Shown: positions 27,654 through 37,331, counted from the first letter of the stretch. The stretch: DNA of 64,000 nt from Nitratireductor aquimarinus (GCF_046773475.1 NZ_CP177239.1:1922001-1986000); one strand, 5' to 3'. Made by a program: numbers and translations. Notes: generated from the letters alone by a model not told the origin.

Positions 27654-29087
27654 ATGCCTGACAGGAAAAAGCTAACCCGCCGCAACGGTCGAGGTAACTC
27701 CGTTCGTGCGCCCGCATTTCTGAAAAACCTTCGCGGTGTGAAGGACTGGAAGCAGGTTTCCGCCTGGCTGGAATGGCGCGGCATCGAAGACATCGAGTGC
27801 ATCACGCCCGATCAGGCCGGTGTTGCGCGCGGCAAGATGATGCCATCGAAGAAGTTTACGTCCAACACCTCACTGGCGCTGCCTTCGGCTGTCTTCATGA
27901 CAACGATCTCCGGCGAATATCCCGAAGATGGCGGTGACTTCGTCTACCCGGAGGATGACGGCGACCTGAAGCTTCTGCCCGATCTCTCCACGCTCTCTTC
28001 CGTTCCGTGGGAAAGCGACCCGACGGCGCAGGTCATCTGCGACCTCGTCCATCAGGATGGGCGCGATGTCGCCTTCAGCCCGCGCAACGTTTTGAAGCGC
28101 GTCGTCGCCGAATATGCGAAGCATGGGCTCAAGCCCATCGTCGCGCCGGAAATCGAGTTCTATCTGGTCGACAAGAATCCCGACCCGGACTACCCGCTGA
28201 CGCCCCCGGTCGGCCGCTCCGGTCGCCCCATTGGCGGCGGTCAGGGCTATTCCATCGCCGGCGTGAACGAGTTCGATGAGCTGATCGACGACATCTACCA
28301 CTTCTCCGAGGCGCAGGGCCTGGAGATCGACACACTGATCCACGAGGAAGGCGCCGGCCAGCTCGAGATCAACCTGCGTCATGGCGATCCGATCGAGCTT
28401 GCCGATCAGGTGTTCATGTTCAAGCGCACCATTCGCGAAGCGGCGCTCAAGCACGACACCTACGCCACCTTCATGGCCAAGCCGATCCAGAACCAGCCCG
28501 GCTCCGCCATGCATATTCACCAGTCGGTGGTGTCGCTCGAGACCGGTCACAACGTCTTCTCCGACGAGAATGGCGAAGAAACGGAGATGTTCCGTCATTT
28601 CATCGGCGGGCTGCAGCGGCACATTCCCAATGCGCTCATCATGCTTGCGCCCTATGTGAACTCCTATCGCCGCCTGACGCAGGGAACGGCGGTGCCCGTC
28701 AACACGCGCTGGGGCTATGACAACCGCACCACCGCCTTCCGTGTGCCGCGCTCCGACCCGGCGGCGCGCCGCGTGGAAAACCGCATCCCCTCGTCCGACG
28801 CCAATCCCTATCTGGCGCTGGCTGCCTCGCTTGCCTGTGGTCTCGTCGGCATTCTGGAAAAGAGCACGCCCGATGCGCCGGCCGGCAAGGCGGTCAACCA
28901 GGATGAGATCGAGCTGCCACGTGGCCTTCTGGAAGCCGTCGCCCTTTTCGAGGACGACGAGCCACTGAAGGAAATGCTGGGCGCGCCCTTCGTCTCGACC
29001 TTTGCCGCCATCAAGCGGGCCGAGTTCGAGACCTTCATGAAGGTCATCAGCCCCTGGGAACGGGAATATCTGCTTCTGAACGTCTAG
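27654..29087 (+). CDS. Glutamine synthetase family protein, second PuuA-like ligase
   Basis: GS-fold amide ligase of 477 residues starting MPDRKKLTRR at 27654; the longer upstream frame overlaps the receiver gene and is not used. Key segments: IVAPEIEFYLVDKNPD, HEEGAGQLEINLRHGD, KPIQNQPGSAMHIHQS and RRVENRIPSSDANPYLALA. It is clearly different from the PuuA at 20637. The gamma-glutamylputrescine oxidase-like gene follows 83 bases downstream, which suggests that it also makes gamma-glutamyl-amines. The stop codon TAG lies at the first bases of a dispersed repeat. Confidence 0.85.
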   Translation: MPDRKKLTRRNGRGNSVRAPAFLKNLRGVKDWKQVSAWLEWRGIEDIECITPDQAGVARGKMMPSKKFTSNTSLALPSAVFMTTISGEYPEDGGDFVYPEDDGDLKLLPDLSTLSSVPWESDPTAQVICDLVHQDGRDVAFSPRNVLKRVVAEYAKHGLKPIVAPEIEFYLVDKNPDPDYPLTPPVGRSGRPIGGGQGYSIAGVNEFDELIDDIYHFSEAQGLEIDTLIHEEGAGQLEINLRHGDPIELADQVFMFKRTIREAALKHDTYATFMAKPIQNQPGSAMHIHQSVVSLETGHNVFSDENGEETEMFRHFIGGLQRHIPNALIMLAPYVNSYRRLTQGTAVPVNTRWGYDNRTTAFRVPRSDPAARRVENRIPSSDANPYLALAASLACGLVGILEKSTPDAPAGKAVNQDEIELPRGLLEAVALFEDDEPLKEMLGAPFVSTFAAIKRAEFETFMKVISPWEREYLLLNV

Positions 29088-29158
29088 AGCGTCTCCGCTT
29101 TTCGTTGAACCGCGAAAACGCCCTGAATTATTGATTTTGCGCAATTCCGGACGGAAAG
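29086..29158 (-). repeat. Dispersed rhizobial repeat, family D (copy 1)
   Basis: The unit contains GCTTTTCGTTGAACCGCGAA and GCGCAATTCCGGACGG. The same sequence in the opposite orientation lies upstream of zwf at 35033-35132. It begins within the stop codon of the GS-like gene and fills the gap to puuB. Confidence 0.85.
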
Positions 29159-29170
29159 AGGGGTGCATCC

Positions 29171-30457
29171 ATGCCCTATCAGTCGCCCATATCGCCCGGC
29201 TTCTCCTGGTATGAAGCAACCGTGGGCGAGCGCCCGCAATACCCGTCGCTCGATGGCGACCGGCGGGCCGATGTCGCCATTGTCGGCGGCGGCTTCACCG
29301 GCCTGTCGGCGGCCGCCCATCTGGCGAAGGCGGGCGTCAATGTGGTTCTGATCGAGGCGCACCGCTTTGGCGATGGCGCATCCGGGCGCAATGGCGGGCA
29401 GCTCGGCACCGGTCAGCGCGCCTGGGCCGAGGAGCTGGAGGCCGAGCTTGGCTTCACCCGCGCCAAAGCCCTGTTTGATCTGGCCGAGGAAGCCAAGACC
29501 CACCTCATCGATTTCGCCGCCGCCAACCGCATCGAGATCGACTATCGTCCGGGCCAGATTTCAGCCGTCCACAAGCCCCGCTATCTGGACGAATACCGCC
29601 GGCATGCCGACATCATGCGTGACCGGTTCGACTATCCGCATATCACCTACATGGACGCGACCGAGACCGCAGAGCGGCTTGGCTCGACGCGCTATTTCGG
29701 CGGCATCCGCGACACCGGCACCGGTCATATCCACCCGCTGAAGCTCGTGGTCGGCACGGCGCGCGTGGCCCGTGAGGCGGGCGCGCTTCTTTTTGAAGGC
29801 ACGCCTGCGCTGAATATCAGCTCCGATGCCGGCGGTGTGCGTATCGAAACGCCTTCGGGAACCATCACCGCCGAGAAGTGCCTCATCGCCACCAACGCCT
29901 ATGGCGGCGATCTGGAGCCGGAGAGTGCGGGCCATGTCATGCCCATCGGTTCCTTCATCGGCGCAACACCGCCGCTTGGCGATGACAGTCCCGTGCTGCC
30001 CGGCGGCGAGTCGGTCGACGATTCCCGTTTCGTGGTGCGCTATTTCCGGCGCGAGCCGAATGGCAGCCTGCTTTTCGGCGGACGCGAGATCTACGCGCCC
30101 GGCGAAGACAAGGCGATCCACCACCACATCCGCCGCCAGATTGCCGAACTCTATCCCGCGCTCAAGGATGTCGAACTCACCCATGCATGGGGTGGTTATG
30201 TGGGCATAACCATGCCCAGACGCCCCTTTGTGCGCGAGGTCATGCCCAATGTGATCTCAGCCGCCGGCTGGTCCGGTCATGGCGTGATGCTGTCGAACTT
30301 CACCGGCAAACTCTATGCGGAAACCGTCTGCGGAAACCGCGACCGGCTGCGCCTGTTCGAAGAACTGAAGATCCCGCCCTTCCCCGGCGGCCGCCATCTG
30401 CGCCCGTTCCTGATGTTCCTGGCGCTCAACTGGTACGCCCTGCGCGACCGGATTTGA
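29171..30457 (+). CDS. puuB: Gamma-glutamylputrescine oxidase-like FAD oxidoreductase
   Basis: DAO-family flavoprotein of 428 residues that would oxidise gamma-glutamylputrescine to the aldehyde with release of ammonia and peroxide. The FAD-binding Rossmann motif is DVAIVGGGFTGLSAAAHLAK (about 36-55), followed by DGASGRNGGQLGTGQR. The opening SPGFSWYEATVGERPQYPSL and the late WGGYVGITMPRRPF plus GWSGHGVMLSNFTGKLYAE are typical of PuuB/OrdL. The start at 29171 follows GGAAAGAGG. With the upstream ligase it forms the first two steps of a Puu-type route; PuuC and PuuD are not adjacent. Confidence 0.85.
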   Translation: MPYQSPISPGFSWYEATVGERPQYPSLDGDRRADVAIVGGGFTGLSAAAHLAKAGVNVVLIEAHRFGDGASGRNGGQLGTGQRAWAEELEAELGFTRAKALFDLAEEAKTHLIDFAAANRIEIDYRPGQISAVHKPRYLDEYRRHADIMRDRFDYPHITYMDATETAERLGSTRYFGGIRDTGTGHIHPLKLVVGTARVAREAGALLFEGTPALNISSDAGGVRIETPSGTITAEKCLIATNAYGGDLEPESAGHVMPIGSFIGATPPLGDDSPVLPGGESVDDSRFVVRYFRREPNGSLLFGGREIYAPGEDKAIHHHIRRQIAELYPALKDVELTHAWGGYVGITMPRRPFVREVMPNVISAAGWSGHGVMLSNFTGKLYAETVCGNRDRLRLFEELKIPPFPGGRHLRPFLMFLALNWYALRDRI

Positions 30458-30487
30458 GGGCGAAAAGACACGCTGCATTGACGTTGT

Positions 30488-30608
30488 GCGTGGTTCGACA
30501 AGCTCACCATGAGGGTGGGGCGCGGCTGCAGGAACTATCTGCAACCTCGCGGAGCCAGATTTTCCTACAGGGTCACACATCCCTCATGGTGAGCTTGTCG
30601 AACCACGC
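30488..30608. repeat. MITE-like element with 28-base terminal inverted repeats (family B, copy 1)
   Basis: GCGTGGTTCGACAAGCTCAC plus CATGAGGG at 30488-30515 is repeated exactly in inverted orientation at 30581-30608, with 65 bases between. It contains no open frame. Related ends occur at 40559-40751. It fills most of the 220-base gap between the convergent puuB and SLC13 genes and can form a long hairpin. Confidence 0.85.
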
Positions 30609-30677
30609 AAAACGCTCCTGCCACAAAATCGGACACGACCGAAATCATCAGGTGAACCGAACCGCTTCAGCCCTGTC

Positions 30678-32447
30678 TCACAGCGGCCAGAAGAACAGGA
30701 TTGCCGGCACGGAAACCGCGATAATGAGGATTTCCAGCGGCAGGCCCATGCGCCAGTAATCGCCGAAGCGATAGCCACCCGGCCCCATGATGATGGTGTT
30801 GTTCTTGTGGCCGATGGGCGTCAGGAACGCACAGGAAGCGGCCACCGCCACGCCCATCAGAAACGGATCGGGTGAGACGTTGAGCCCCTGCGCAACGGAA
30901 AGGCCGACCGGCGCTGCAATCAGCGCTGTCGCCACATTGTTCAGGAAGTCGGACAGCGTCATGGTGACAACCATCAGGATCGCCAGGATCGCCCATGCCG
31001 GCAGCGAGCCGGTCAGCGAGAGAATGGAATCCGCAATCAGCTTCGTACCACCGGATTCCTCAAGCGCCAGCCCGAGCGGAATGAGCGAGGCCAGAAGCAC
31101 GATCACCGGCCATTCCACCGATTCATAGACTTCGCGCGCGCCGACCACATTGAACAGCGCATAGATGGCGACCGCGCCCGCAAGCGCGATGGCGAGCGGC
31201 ACGAACCCCATCACCGAAATGGCCACGGCAATGGCAAACACCGCCACGGCGAACAGCGCCTTGCCGCGCTGGATCACGTTATGGCTCTTTTCCGCCAGCG
31301 GCAGAACGCCCAGCCAGTCGGCGGCGTCGGCAACGCGGCTTTCCGGCCCAAGAAGCAGGACCACGTCGCCCGCCCGGATCGGCAGCTTGCGCACCCGCTC
31401 GCGAAACCGCCTGCCCTGCCGCGACACGCCCAGAAGCGTCACGCCGCGGCGGTAAAGCAGCCGCAGGTCAAGCGCCGTGCGCCCGACCATGCGGGCATTG
31501 TCCGGCACAATGGCCTCGACCAGAACCAGAGACTTGCCGCGAATGCCGCCATGCTCTTCCGAGCCCGGCGTATCGAGTTCCGCAGCGCCGATGAACGCCT
31601 CGATGGATTTCGGATCGCCCTCGAGAATGAGCTGATCGCTCTTGCGAAGCTCTTCGCCAGCGGAAAAACCGGGTAGACGCTTGCCGCGCCGCACCAGTCC
31701 GAGCACGGTCACATCGTGCTCATCGGCCAGCGGATAGAGATCGCTCACCGGCCCGTCGATGAATTTGGATTTTTCCTTCACACCCGCTTCCACGACGAAG
31801 AGGCCCGCCTCGCCGTCATCTCCGGCAACCGCCTGCCCGGTTTCGGGGATCAGCCGCCAGCCAACCAGCGTCACGAAGGCGATGCCAACCACGGCGCAGA
31901 CGAGGCCTACCGGTGAAAAGTCGAACATGGAGAAGGATTCGCCAAGCGCGCGCCCGCGAAACTCGGCGATGACGATGTTGGGCGGCGTGCCGATCAGCGT
32001 GATCATGCCGCCCAGAATGGTCGCGAAGGAAAGCGACATCAGCGATCGGGAAACAGGCCGCTTCGCCTTCTTCGCAGCCTCGATATCGAGGGTCATCAGC
32101 ATGACCAGCGCGGCGACATTGTTGATCACCGCCGAAAGGCCGGCGCCGATCACCGACATGAAACCGATATGGGTTGAGAGAGAGCGTCCCGAAGACAGGA
32201 CGAAACGCGCGATCAGCTCCACCGCGCCCGCATTCATCATGGCACGCGAGACGATCAGCACCAGCGCAATGATGACGACGGCCTCATGGCCGAAGCCGAT
32301 GAAGGCGTCATGCGCATCGACGACGCCGGCGGCCACCGCGATGATCAGCGCGGCAAAGGCAACAAGGTCATAGCGAATACGACCCCAGACAAGAAAGGCA
32401 AACACAACACCCAGCAGACTGAAGAGAAAGATCTGCTCGTAGGTCAT
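30678..32447 (-). CDS. SLC13/DASS-type anion symporter with two central RCK_C domains
   Basis: Membrane carrier for sulfate, dicarboxylates or a similar anion. From the ATG at 32447 (MTYEQIFLFS) it has 589 residues. Two halves of five to six membrane segments each (first half with VINNVAALVMLMTLDIEAAK and LIGTPPNIVIAEFRGRALGE; second with SDFLNNVATALIAAPVGLSV) flank a cytoplasmic part with two TrkA-C/RCK_C-like domains (about 205-385). This is the usual layout of the bacterial SLC13 subfamily with TrkA_C inserts. It is monocistronic. The substrate cannot be told from sequence. Confidence 0.85.
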   Translation of the reverse strand: MTYEQIFLFSLLGVVFAFLVWGRIRYDLVAFAALIIAVAAGVVDAHDAFIGFGHEAVVIIALVLIVSRAMMNAGAVELIARFVLSSGRSLSTHIGFMSVIGAGLSAVINNVAALVMLMTLDIEAAKKAKRPVSRSLMSLSFATILGGMITLIGTPPNIVIAEFRGRALGESFSMFDFSPVGLVCAVVGIAFVTLVGWRLIPETGQAVAGDDGEAGLFVVEAGVKEKSKFIDGPVSDLYPLADEHDVTVLGLVRRGKRLPGFSAGEELRKSDQLILEGDPKSIEAFIGAAELDTPGSEEHGGIRGKSLVLVEAIVPDNARMVGRTALDLRLLYRRGVTLLGVSRQGRRFRERVRKLPIRAGDVVLLLGPESRVADAADWLGVLPLAEKSHNVIQRGKALFAVAVFAIAVAISVMGFVPLAIALAGAVAIYALFNVVGAREVYESVEWPVIVLLASLIPLGLALEESGGTKLIADSILSLTGSLPAWAILAILMVVTMTLSDFLNNVATALIAAPVGLSVAQGLNVSPDPFLMGVAVAASCAFLTPIGHKNNTIIMGPGGYRFGDYWRMGLPLEILIIAVSVPAILFFWPL

Positions 32448-32586
32448 GCGCTTGCCCTTTTCATGCCGACCGCCGGACAAACGCCGGCGGCCTGAAATTG
32501 TTCTGTCCGGTTATAGGTAATTCCTTGCTCCAAGTCAGGTTCCCGGAGACACGGAATTCCTAAAACCGTTCAAAGGCAGGGCTGCG

Positions 32587-33336
32587 TCAGATGCAGCGGC
32601 CGCCGTCCACTTCCAGCGCAACGCCGGTGATGAACTCGGCTTCCGACGAAGCCAGCCAGAGCGCTGCATTGGCGATGTCGAGCGGCGTGGAAAGCCGGCC
32701 AAGCGGGATGGAAGAGCGGAACTGCGCGCGCTTCTCGGGCGTGTCTTCGCCCATGAACTGGCCGAGCATGCCGGTTTCGCCGGCCACCGGGCACAGGCAG
32801 TTCACGCGGATGTTCTTCGGCGCAAGCTCAACGGCCATCGACTTGGTCGCGGTGATCGCCCAGCCCTTGGATGCGTTGTACCAGGTGAGACCCGGACGCG
32901 GGCGCAGGCCTGCCGTCGAAGCGGTGGTGATGATCGAGCCGCCGCCGAGCTTCTCCATGACCGGCACAACGGCCAGCGTGGAATGATAGATCGCCTTCAT
33001 GTTCACTGCGCCGATGAGATCGAAAGTCTCTTCGTCAACTTCCATGAGGGAGGTGTTGCGGTGCGTGTAGCCGGCATTGTTGATCATGATGTCCAGACGG
33101 CCATGCGCCTGCATGGCGGCGTCCACCATCGCGTCCACATCGGCTTTCATGGAAACGTCTGCGGTAACCGGCAGCGCTGCTTCACCAATCTCTGCGGCAA
33201 CCCGCTCTGCGCCCTTCGCGTTCAGGTCGGCAACGATGACCTTCGCGCCTTCTTCGGCGAAACGCTTCGCCATGCCTTCACCGAAACCGGATGCTGCGCC
33301 GGTGATGATGGCAACCTTGCCTTCAAGTCGAGCCAT
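32587..33336 (-). CDS. Short-chain dehydrogenase/reductase (SDR)
   Basis: Classical NAD(P)-dependent SDR of 249 residues. Cofactor motif TGAASGFGEGMAKRF, NNAGYT, active-site Ser in SIITTASTAGLRPRPG and the catalytic YNASK. The ending FITGVALEVDGGRCI is the standard SDR C-terminus. It follows the aldehyde dehydrogenase gene by 20 bases on the same strand, so an alcohol-to-aldehyde-to-acid pair acting on one substrate is a fair guess. The substrate is unknown. Confidence 0.9.
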   Translation of the reverse strand: MARLEGKVAIITGAASGFGEGMAKRFAEEGAKVIVADLNAKGAERVAAEIGEAALPVTADVSMKADVDAMVDAAMQAHGRLDIMINNAGYTHRNTSLMEVDEETFDLIGAVNMKAIYHSTLAVVPVMEKLGGGSIITTASTAGLRPRPGLTWYNASKGWAITATKSMAVELAPKNIRVNCLCPVAGETGMLGQFMGEDTPEKRAQFRSSIPLGRLSTPLDIANAALWLASSEAEFITGVALEVDGGRCI

Positions 33337-33356
33337 TTCGAAAATTCCTGTAATTG

Positions 33357-34832
33357 TTAGCCGTGGTTGAAAACGATTGTCTTGGTCGCGGACATGTCGA
33401 ACAGGGCTTCAAAACCCTTCTCGCGTCCGTGGCCGGATTTCTTGAAGCCGCCGAAGGGCAGCTCCACGCCGCCGCCTGCGCCATAGCCGTTCACGAAAAC
33501 CTGGCCGGCGCGCACGCGCTTGGCGACCCGGTGCTGGCGCGCGCCGTCGCGCGTCCACACACCGGCCACCAGACCGAACTCCGTGTCATTGGCGAGCCGG
33601 ATGGCGTCTGCCTCGTCCTCGAACGGGAACAGCGAAAGCACCGGTCCAAAAACCTCTTCCTGAGCGAGCGCTGCCTGCGGATCGACCGCGCCGAACAGTG
33701 CGGGCGGCTGATAGTAACCGCCCTCGGGCGCGTCCGGGTGCACCGTGCCCTGTGCGAGCAGCGGAATGCCGGCTTCCTGCGCTGCGGCAATAAAGCCGGC
33801 AACCTTGTCGCGCTGCGCCACATTGACGAGCGGCCCGATGTCGAGATCCGCATCATGCGGGCCCGCAACCAGCTTGGAGAAGCGCTCGGCCAGCGCCGTC
33901 GCCACCTGCTCGTAGATCGGCTTCTCGATCAGAACGCGGCTGCCGGCAGAGCAGGTCTGCCCGCCATTCTGGATGATGGCGTTCACCAGAACGGGAAGCG
34001 CTGCCTCGATATCCGCATCGGCGAACACGATCTGCGGGGACTTGCCGCCCAGCTCCATCGTCACGCCGCGATTGTTCACCGCCGCTGCCTGCTGGATCGC
34101 GGTGCCGGTGATCGGCGAACCGGTGAAGGTCACGTAATCGACCAGCGGATGCGAGGAAAGAGCCGCACCAGCGCTGCGGCCATAACCGGTGATGACGTTG
34201 AACACGCCAGCCGGGAAACCGGCCTCAAGCGCCAGCTCGGCCATGCGAAGCGTCGTCAGCGAAGCGTCTTCCGCCGGCTTCACCACCAGCGTGTTGCCCA
34301 TGGCCAGCGCCGCGCCGATGACGCGCGCCAGAATCTGCATCGGGTAGTTCCAGGGCGTGATGCCCGCCACCACGCCATGCGGCTCGCGCAGCGTCAGCGC
34401 CGTGTAGCCATCAAGGAACGGGATCGTGTCGCCGTGGATCTTGTCAGCCGCGCCGCCATAGAACTCGAAATAGCGCATCGTGGCGGTCACGTCCGCCGTG
34501 CCCTGACGGATCGGCTTGCCGGTGTCGCGCGATTCGAGCGCAGCCAGCTCCTCGCCATTCTTCTCCACCAGATGGAAAAGACGCGTCAGGCAGCGCCCGC
34601 GCTCCACGGCCGGCATGCGGCTCCACGGGCCTTCGTCAAACGCCTTGCGCGCCGACTTCACCGCCAGCTCCACATCGGCTTCCGTGGAAGCCGGGATCGA
34701 AGCGAAGACTGCGCCGTCGGACGGGCTGCGAACGTCGATGCGTTCTCCCGAGAGCGAATCGACCGAACGCCCGTCGATGAACTGCATGAAAGCGCGGCCC
34801 TCAGCCACGCTGCGCGAAAAATGGGTTCCCAT
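33357..34832 (-). CDS. NAD(P)-dependent aldehyde dehydrogenase
   Basis: 491-residue ALDH superfamily enzyme from MGTHFSRSVAEGRAFMQF at 34832. Catalytic motifs: ITPWNYPMQI, KPAEDASLT, the general base VTMELGGKSPQ, the nucleophile NGGQTCSAGSRVLIEKP and EEVFGPVLSLFPF. A start at the later MQFIDGRSVD (34787) is possible, since neither has a strong ribosome-binding site. It is the first gene of a two-gene operon with the SDR and divergent from zwf. It resembles betaine-aldehyde or gamma-aminobutyraldehyde dehydrogenases, so a PuuC-like role in the nearby polyamine route is possible but unproven. Confidence 0.9.
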   Translation of the reverse strand: MGTHFSRSVAEGRAFMQFIDGRSVDSLSGERIDVRSPSDGAVFASIPASTEADVELAVKSARKAFDEGPWSRMPAVERGRCLTRLFHLVEKNGEELAALESRDTGKPIRQGTADVTATMRYFEFYGGAADKIHGDTIPFLDGYTALTLREPHGVVAGITPWNYPMQILARVIGAALAMGNTLVVKPAEDASLTTLRMAELALEAGFPAGVFNVITGYGRSAGAALSSHPLVDYVTFTGSPITGTAIQQAAAVNNRGVTMELGGKSPQIVFADADIEAALPVLVNAIIQNGGQTCSAGSRVLIEKPIYEQVATALAERFSKLVAGPHDADLDIGPLVNVAQRDKVAGFIAAAQEAGIPLLAQGTVHPDAPEGGYYQPPALFGAVDPQAALAQEEVFGPVLSLFPFEDEADAIRLANDTEFGLVAGVWTRDGARQHRVAKRVRAGQVFVNGYGAGGGVELPFGGFKKSGHGREKGFEALFDMSATKTIVFNHG

Positions 34833-35142
34833 CCCTGCCGCTCCGGTTTGTAATGTCTGTATGCGAGCCTGTGCTCGCGAAGGAAACATGGGAAAACCCG
34901 CCATGCGATGCTGTGTCAAGGCACAAATGGGCGCACCGGCTTGGCTCAGCCCGACAGACGCGCTGCCGCGCAATCGCATCTGGCTTTTTTAAATCGATTA
35001 GACTATAGCAACGGCAACTTGGTATGAGGCTAGGGCAATTCCAGGAAAAGCGGGAACCGGTTTTCCTGGAATTGCGCAAGAACAATCAATGAGAGCGTTT
35101 TCGCGGTTCAACGAAAAGCGGAAACGCCCGAGCGGAGAAACC
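34833..35142. other. Divergent intergenic region ALDH/zwf
   Basis: 310 bases. It holds a CG-centred palindromic core AATCGATT at about 34992-34999 in an AT-rich stretch, which resembles a LacI-family operator, then a family D repeat that reaches almost to the zwf start. No open frame looks coding. Confidence 0.5.
35033..35132 (+). repeat. Dispersed rhizobial repeat, family D (copy 2)
   Basis: It begins with an inverted repeat GCAATTCCAGGAAAA...TTTTCCTGGAATTGC and continues with GCGTTTTCGCGGTTCAACGA, the reverse complement of the copy at 29086. It ends about ten bases before the zwf ATG, so it makes up most of the zwf leader. Confidence 0.85.
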
Positions 35143-36615
35143 ATGACCAGCCAGACAATTCCGGTCGAGCCTTTCGATCTCGTGGTGTTCGGGGCCACGG
35201 GCGATCTCTCCGAACGAAAGCTGCTTCCGGCGCTCTATCAGCGCCAGCGGGCAGGTCAGTTCACCGACCCCACGCGCATCATCGGTTCATCCCGCTCGAA
35301 ACTGTCCGACGAGGACTTCCGCACCTTTGCCGAAAAGGCCATCCGCGAGCATGTCGCCAAGAGCGATATCGAGCCGCAGGAGCTGACGCATTTTCTGGCC
35401 CGCCTGTCCTACGTGCCGGCGGACGCGAAATCGGGTGACGGCTTTGCCGACCTGAAGACCGAGATCGGCGACAGCGACAGTGTGCGCGCCTTCTACATGG
35501 CCGTCGCTCCCAGCCTGTTCGACGACATTGTCGGCCAGATCGACAAGCACGGCCTGTCCACCGACACGGCCCGCGTGATCGTCGAAAAGCCCATCGGCCG
35601 CTCGCTCGCCTCCGCCCATGAGCTGAACGACGCCGTGGCGCGCGTGTTCGACGAGCACAACGTCTTCCGCATCGACCACTATCTCGGCAAGGAGACGGTG
35701 CAGAACCTGATGGCGCTGCGCTTTGCCAATGCGCTCTATGAGCCGCTCTGGAACTCCGCCCATATCGACCATGTGCAGATCACCGTGGCCGAGACCGTGG
35801 GGCTTGAAGGGCGCGCGGGCTATTACGACAAGGCCGGCGCGCTGCGTGACATGGTCCAGAACCACATGCTCCAGCTTCTCTGCCTCGTGGCGATGGAAGC
35901 GCCGGCCTCCATGGAAGCCGACACGGTGCGCGACGAGAAACTGAAGGTCCTGCGCGCCCTGAAGCCGATCACCTCCAATGCCGCAGAGAGCGTGACCGTG
36001 CGCGGGCAATACCGCGCCGGCGCGTCCAATGGCGGCGCGGTGAAGGGCTACACGGAAGAACTTGAAAGCGGCGAGAGCAACACCGAGACCTTCGTCGCCA
36101 TCAAGGCGGAGATCGAGAACTGGCGCTGGGCCGGCGTGCCCTTCTACCTGCGCACCGGCAAGCGGCTCGCCACCCGCGTTTCGGAAATCGTGATCCAGTT
36201 CAAGCCGATCCCCCATTCCATCTTCGAGGATGGCACGGGCAAGGTGTTTGCCAACCAGCTGGTCATCCGCCTGCAGCCGGATGAAGGCGTGAAGCAGTGG
36301 ATGATGATCAAGGACCCCGGCCCCGGCGGCATGCGCCTGCGCCATGTGCCGCTCGACATGAGCTTTGCCGAATCATTCAATGTCCGCAATCCGGACGCCT
36401 ATGAGCGCCTCATCATGGATGTCATCCGCGGCAACCAGACGCTGTTCATGCGCCGCGACGAGGTCGAGGCCGCATGGCGCTGGATCGATCCGATCCTCGC
36501 CGCCTGGGAAGACAACCAGCAGCCCGCACAGGGCTACACCGCCGGCACCTGGGGGCCTTCCTCTTCCATCGCGCTTATCGAGCGCGACGGACGCACCTGG
36601 CATGAGAGTGTCTGA
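35143..36615 (+). CDS. zwf: Glucose-6-phosphate 1-dehydrogenase
   Basis: Oxidises glucose-6-phosphate to 6-phosphogluconolactone with NAD(P)+, entry to the Entner-Doudoroff and pentose-phosphate routes. 490 residues from MTSQTIPVEP at 35143. Rossmann motif VVFGATGDLSERKLLPALYQ, active-site RIDHYLGKETVQN, and later WAGVPFYLRTGKRLATRVSE are family markers. The ribosome-binding site is GGAGAA; the open frame upstream runs into a dispersed repeat and is not used. First gene of zwf-pgl-edd. Confidence 0.96.
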   Translation: MTSQTIPVEPFDLVVFGATGDLSERKLLPALYQRQRAGQFTDPTRIIGSSRSKLSDEDFRTFAEKAIREHVAKSDIEPQELTHFLARLSYVPADAKSGDGFADLKTEIGDSDSVRAFYMAVAPSLFDDIVGQIDKHGLSTDTARVIVEKPIGRSLASAHELNDAVARVFDEHNVFRIDHYLGKETVQNLMALRFANALYEPLWNSAHIDHVQITVAETVGLEGRAGYYDKAGALRDMVQNHMLQLLCLVAMEAPASMEADTVRDEKLKVLRALKPITSNAAESVTVRGQYRAGASNGGAVKGYTEELESGESNTETFVAIKAEIENWRWAGVPFYLRTGKRLATRVSEIVIQFKPIPHSIFEDGTGKVFANQLVIRLQPDEGVKQWMMIKDPGPGGMRLRHVPLDMSFAESFNVRNPDAYERLIMDVIRGNQTLFMRRDEVEAAWRWIDPILAAWEDNQQPAQGYTAGTWGPSSSIALIERDGRTWHESV

Positions 36616-36617
36616 GC

Positions 36618-37331
36618 ATGGCGAATTGCGAGTGGCATGAATTCGCCTCCTCCGAGGCGCTGGCCAGGAACCTGTCGGAGAGGGTTGCCAAAAAACTGGC
36701 CTTGGCCGTGAAGGAGCGGGGCCACGCGGCGATTGCCGTTTCCGGCGGTCGCACGCCCGCGCAGTTCTTCGATCAGCTGTCGCGATGCGATATCCCGTGG
36801 GACAAGGTCACCGTCACGCTGGTGGACGAACGTTTCGTGCCGGCCGATTCACCGCGCTCCAACGCCCGTCTGGTCGCCCGGCATCTCCTGCAGAACAAGG
36901 CTGCCCGCGCCGCCTTTGTCGGCCTCTACCAGCCAGCCGACGAGATGGAAGAGGCCGCCAGCCAGTCGGCAAAGGCGATTGCCGCACTGCCCCGACCGCT
37001 CGACGTGGTCGTGCTCGGCATGGGCAATGACCGGCACACCGCCTCCTTCTTCCCCGATGCGCCGACCATCGAAGCGCTTCTTGAGCCAACGGAAGGGCCG
37101 GACGTTTTACCGGTCGCGTCGAAGGCGGCGGGCGAACCCCGCCTCACGCTTTCCATGAACCGGCTCGCAGGCGCACGCTTCCTCGCCGTCCACATCGAGG
37201 GCGCCGACAAAAAGGAAACGCTTGAAACAGCGCTCTCCGTCCCACCCGGCCCGGCCTCCCCCATCGGCGCGGTGCTGGCCGAGACAAAAGAACCCGCCCA
37301 CATCTTCTGGGCTCCCGCAGGCCAGGCGTAA
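36618..37331 (+). CDS. pgl: 6-phosphogluconolactonase
   Basis: Hydrolyses 6-phosphogluconolactone made by Zwf. 237 residues of the DevB/SOL family: IAVSGGRTPAQFFDQLSRCD, VTLVDERFVPADSPRSNARL and VVLGMGNDRHTASFFPDAP are the family motifs. The start is two bases after the zwf stop, so translation is coupled. Confidence 0.94.
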   Translation: MANCEWHEFASSEALARNLSERVAKKLALAVKERGHAAIAVSGGRTPAQFFDQLSRCDIPWDKVTVTLVDERFVPADSPRSNARLVARHLLQNKAARAAFVGLYQPADEMEEAASQSAKAIAALPRPLDVVVLGMGNDRHTASFFPDAPTIEALLEPTEGPDVLPVASKAAGEPRLTLSMNRLAGARFLAVHIEGADKKETLETALSVPPGPASPIGAVLAETKEPAHIFWAPAGQA

